A stretch of 26,168 bases of DNA from Tubulinosema ratisbonensis (lineage: Eukaryota; Microsporidia; Tubulinosematidae): contig RCSS01000843.1 of the NCBI GenBank assembly GCA_004000155.1, positions 1,185 to 27,352 on the forward strand, read 5' to 3'. The first letter of the stretch is position 1. Each line of letters starts with the position of its first letter. The position numbers and the translations under genes are program-made. This document shows positions 25,502 through 26,168 of this stretch, one piece after another. Below the pieces are notes generated by a model. It saw only the letters and a list, made by a program, of their open reading frames with translations. It had not been told where the DNA came from and did not search any database.

Positions 25502-25840
25502 TTAATCAGTTATTGCTTGAGTAACCAAACCTTTAAAAGTATTTACGTTAACCAAAGAAACTTTAAAGACACTCTTAGATGGATCTTCATTAGAAGGAGT
25601 TCTTTCAATTCTGACTCTCATTTTTGTAGGAATGTTATGCATACCATTAGAAAACACTCTTTTATTGACATCAGGTGAAATAAGTACCTCATCCTTTGAT
25701 TTGAATGATTTCTGTACGTATGATCTTAAACATTTGATAGCCTTTGCAGCCTTGTATCTCCATGAAGCTTTCTTAGCTATTTTCTTTATGTTCACTGTTA
25801 CTTCAATTGTTTTGTTTTTTGTAGGANTGTTATGCACCAT
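25502..25840 (-). CDS. RPL31: 60S ribosomal protein L31 (eL31)
   Basis: Lies near the peptide exit tunnel of the large subunit. The 112-aa protein fits the family: TVNIKKIAKKASWRYKAAKAIKCLR (about 15-39, for the TINIHKR...KKRAPRALKEIR block), VLISPDVNKRVFSNGMHNIPTKMRVRIER (about 52-80, for the LN..VW.KGI.NVP..IRVR block), and VNTFKGLVTQ (about 98-107) for V.TFK.LQT. The length is close to normal. TTTACCC is just upstream of the ATG on the complement. One N leaves residue 5 unread. Confidence 0.94.
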   Translation of the reverse strand: MVHNXPTKNKTIEVTVNIKKIAKKASWRYKAAKAIKCLRSYVQKSFKSKDEVLISPDVNKRVFSNGMHNIPTKMRVRIERTPSNEDPSKSVFKVSLVNVNTFKGLVTQAITD

Positions 25841-25842
25841 TA

Positions 25843-25849
25843 GGGTAAA
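25843..25849 (-). promoter_or_regulatory. TTTACCC start-proximal motif of RPL31
   Basis: Reading the complement, TTTTACCC ends two bases before the ATG at 25840. Confidence 0.7.
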
Positions 25850-26168
25850 ATTTTTAATAATTTATAAAATAAAATAAAAAAAAATATTAAAAATAATAAA
25901 TATTAAAAATTTTAAATAATTTAAAAAAATAATAAAAATTAATAAAAACATTAAAAACATTAAAAATAAAAAATATTTTCAGTAGAAAATAAAAGATATT
26001 AAAGAATAATTTTTTAAAACAATAAATTTAAAATAATTTCTTAAAATAAAAAATATTAAATATAAATTTAATTTTTGTTTGAGGAGTTAATATTACTATT
26101 TAAATAAATTGTATATTTACTGAAAACATCTTTTATTTATTTTATATTCATATTTATACTTTTAATAC
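25850..26168. other. A+T-rich flank at the right edge
   Basis: Low-complexity sequence with many AATAAAAAT-like units. No gene, RNA or strong repeat is seen before the window ends. Confidence 0.6.

Overview
The window reads as nuclear DNA of a microsporidian. It is extremely A+T-rich, its genes are short and almost intron-free, and several proteins are stripped-down versions of eukaryotic ones: an 178-aa SF3b2/Cus1, a 166-aa Nup54/57 core, and short EF2-type GTPase and TSR2-like proteins. Many start codons lie a few bases after a TTTACCC- or ATCC-type motif, a known microsporidian start signal. Trehalase, dCMP deaminase and an Hsp70 with an ER-type signal are also in keeping. The species cannot be fixed from the sequence; large A+T-rich intergenic regions and transposon relics suggest one of the less compact, very low-GC lineages (Anncaliia/Tubulinosema/Edhazardia-like), which is inference.

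Layout. 1-1809 (-): partial ER-type Hsp70, running off the left edge. 1810-3760: long A+T-rich spacer with direct and inverted repeats. 3761-4728: a small secreted-looking protein (+) facing a small basic hypothetical (-). 4729-5377: a run of three large, nearly perfect inverted repeats. 5378-6247 (-): dCMP deaminase. 6248-10573: gene-poor region with a decayed Ty3/gypsy-like gag-protease relic (minus strand), a plausible primer-binding site and LTR edge, a 53-bp direct repeat, and two copies of a dispersed repeat whose third copy lies near 19.2-19.4 kb. 10574-11605 (+): membrane protein resembling the CAAX protease Ste24 but lacking zinc ligands.

11963-18330 is a gene-dense block: ribosomal protein L10a/uL1 (+, probable tiny intron right after the ATG), EF2/Snu114-type GTPase (-), Nup54/57-like (-), Ase1/PRC1 microtubule bundler (-), Trm82/WDR4-like (+), and a single-pass membrane protein of unknown function (+). 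18331-19879 is a second spacer with a repeat copy. 19880-26168 holds CysRS (+), a small coiled-coil protein (+), trehalase (-), a TSR2-like protein (+), ribosomal protein L22 (-), Cus1/SF3b2 (-), tRNA-Ser(AGA) (+) and ribosomal protein L31 (-).

Functionally most genes are housekeeping: translation (L10a, L22, L31, CysRS, tRNA-Ser, perhaps TSR2 and Trm82), splicing (Cus1, perhaps the GTPase), nuclear pore, spindle midzone and nucleotide supply. Splicing factors alongside an apparent L10a intron indicate that splicing is retained. The least explained parts are the degenerate Ste24-like protein, the inverted-repeat cluster and the dispersed repeat family. Scattered single N bases interrupt several genes without breaking their frames.
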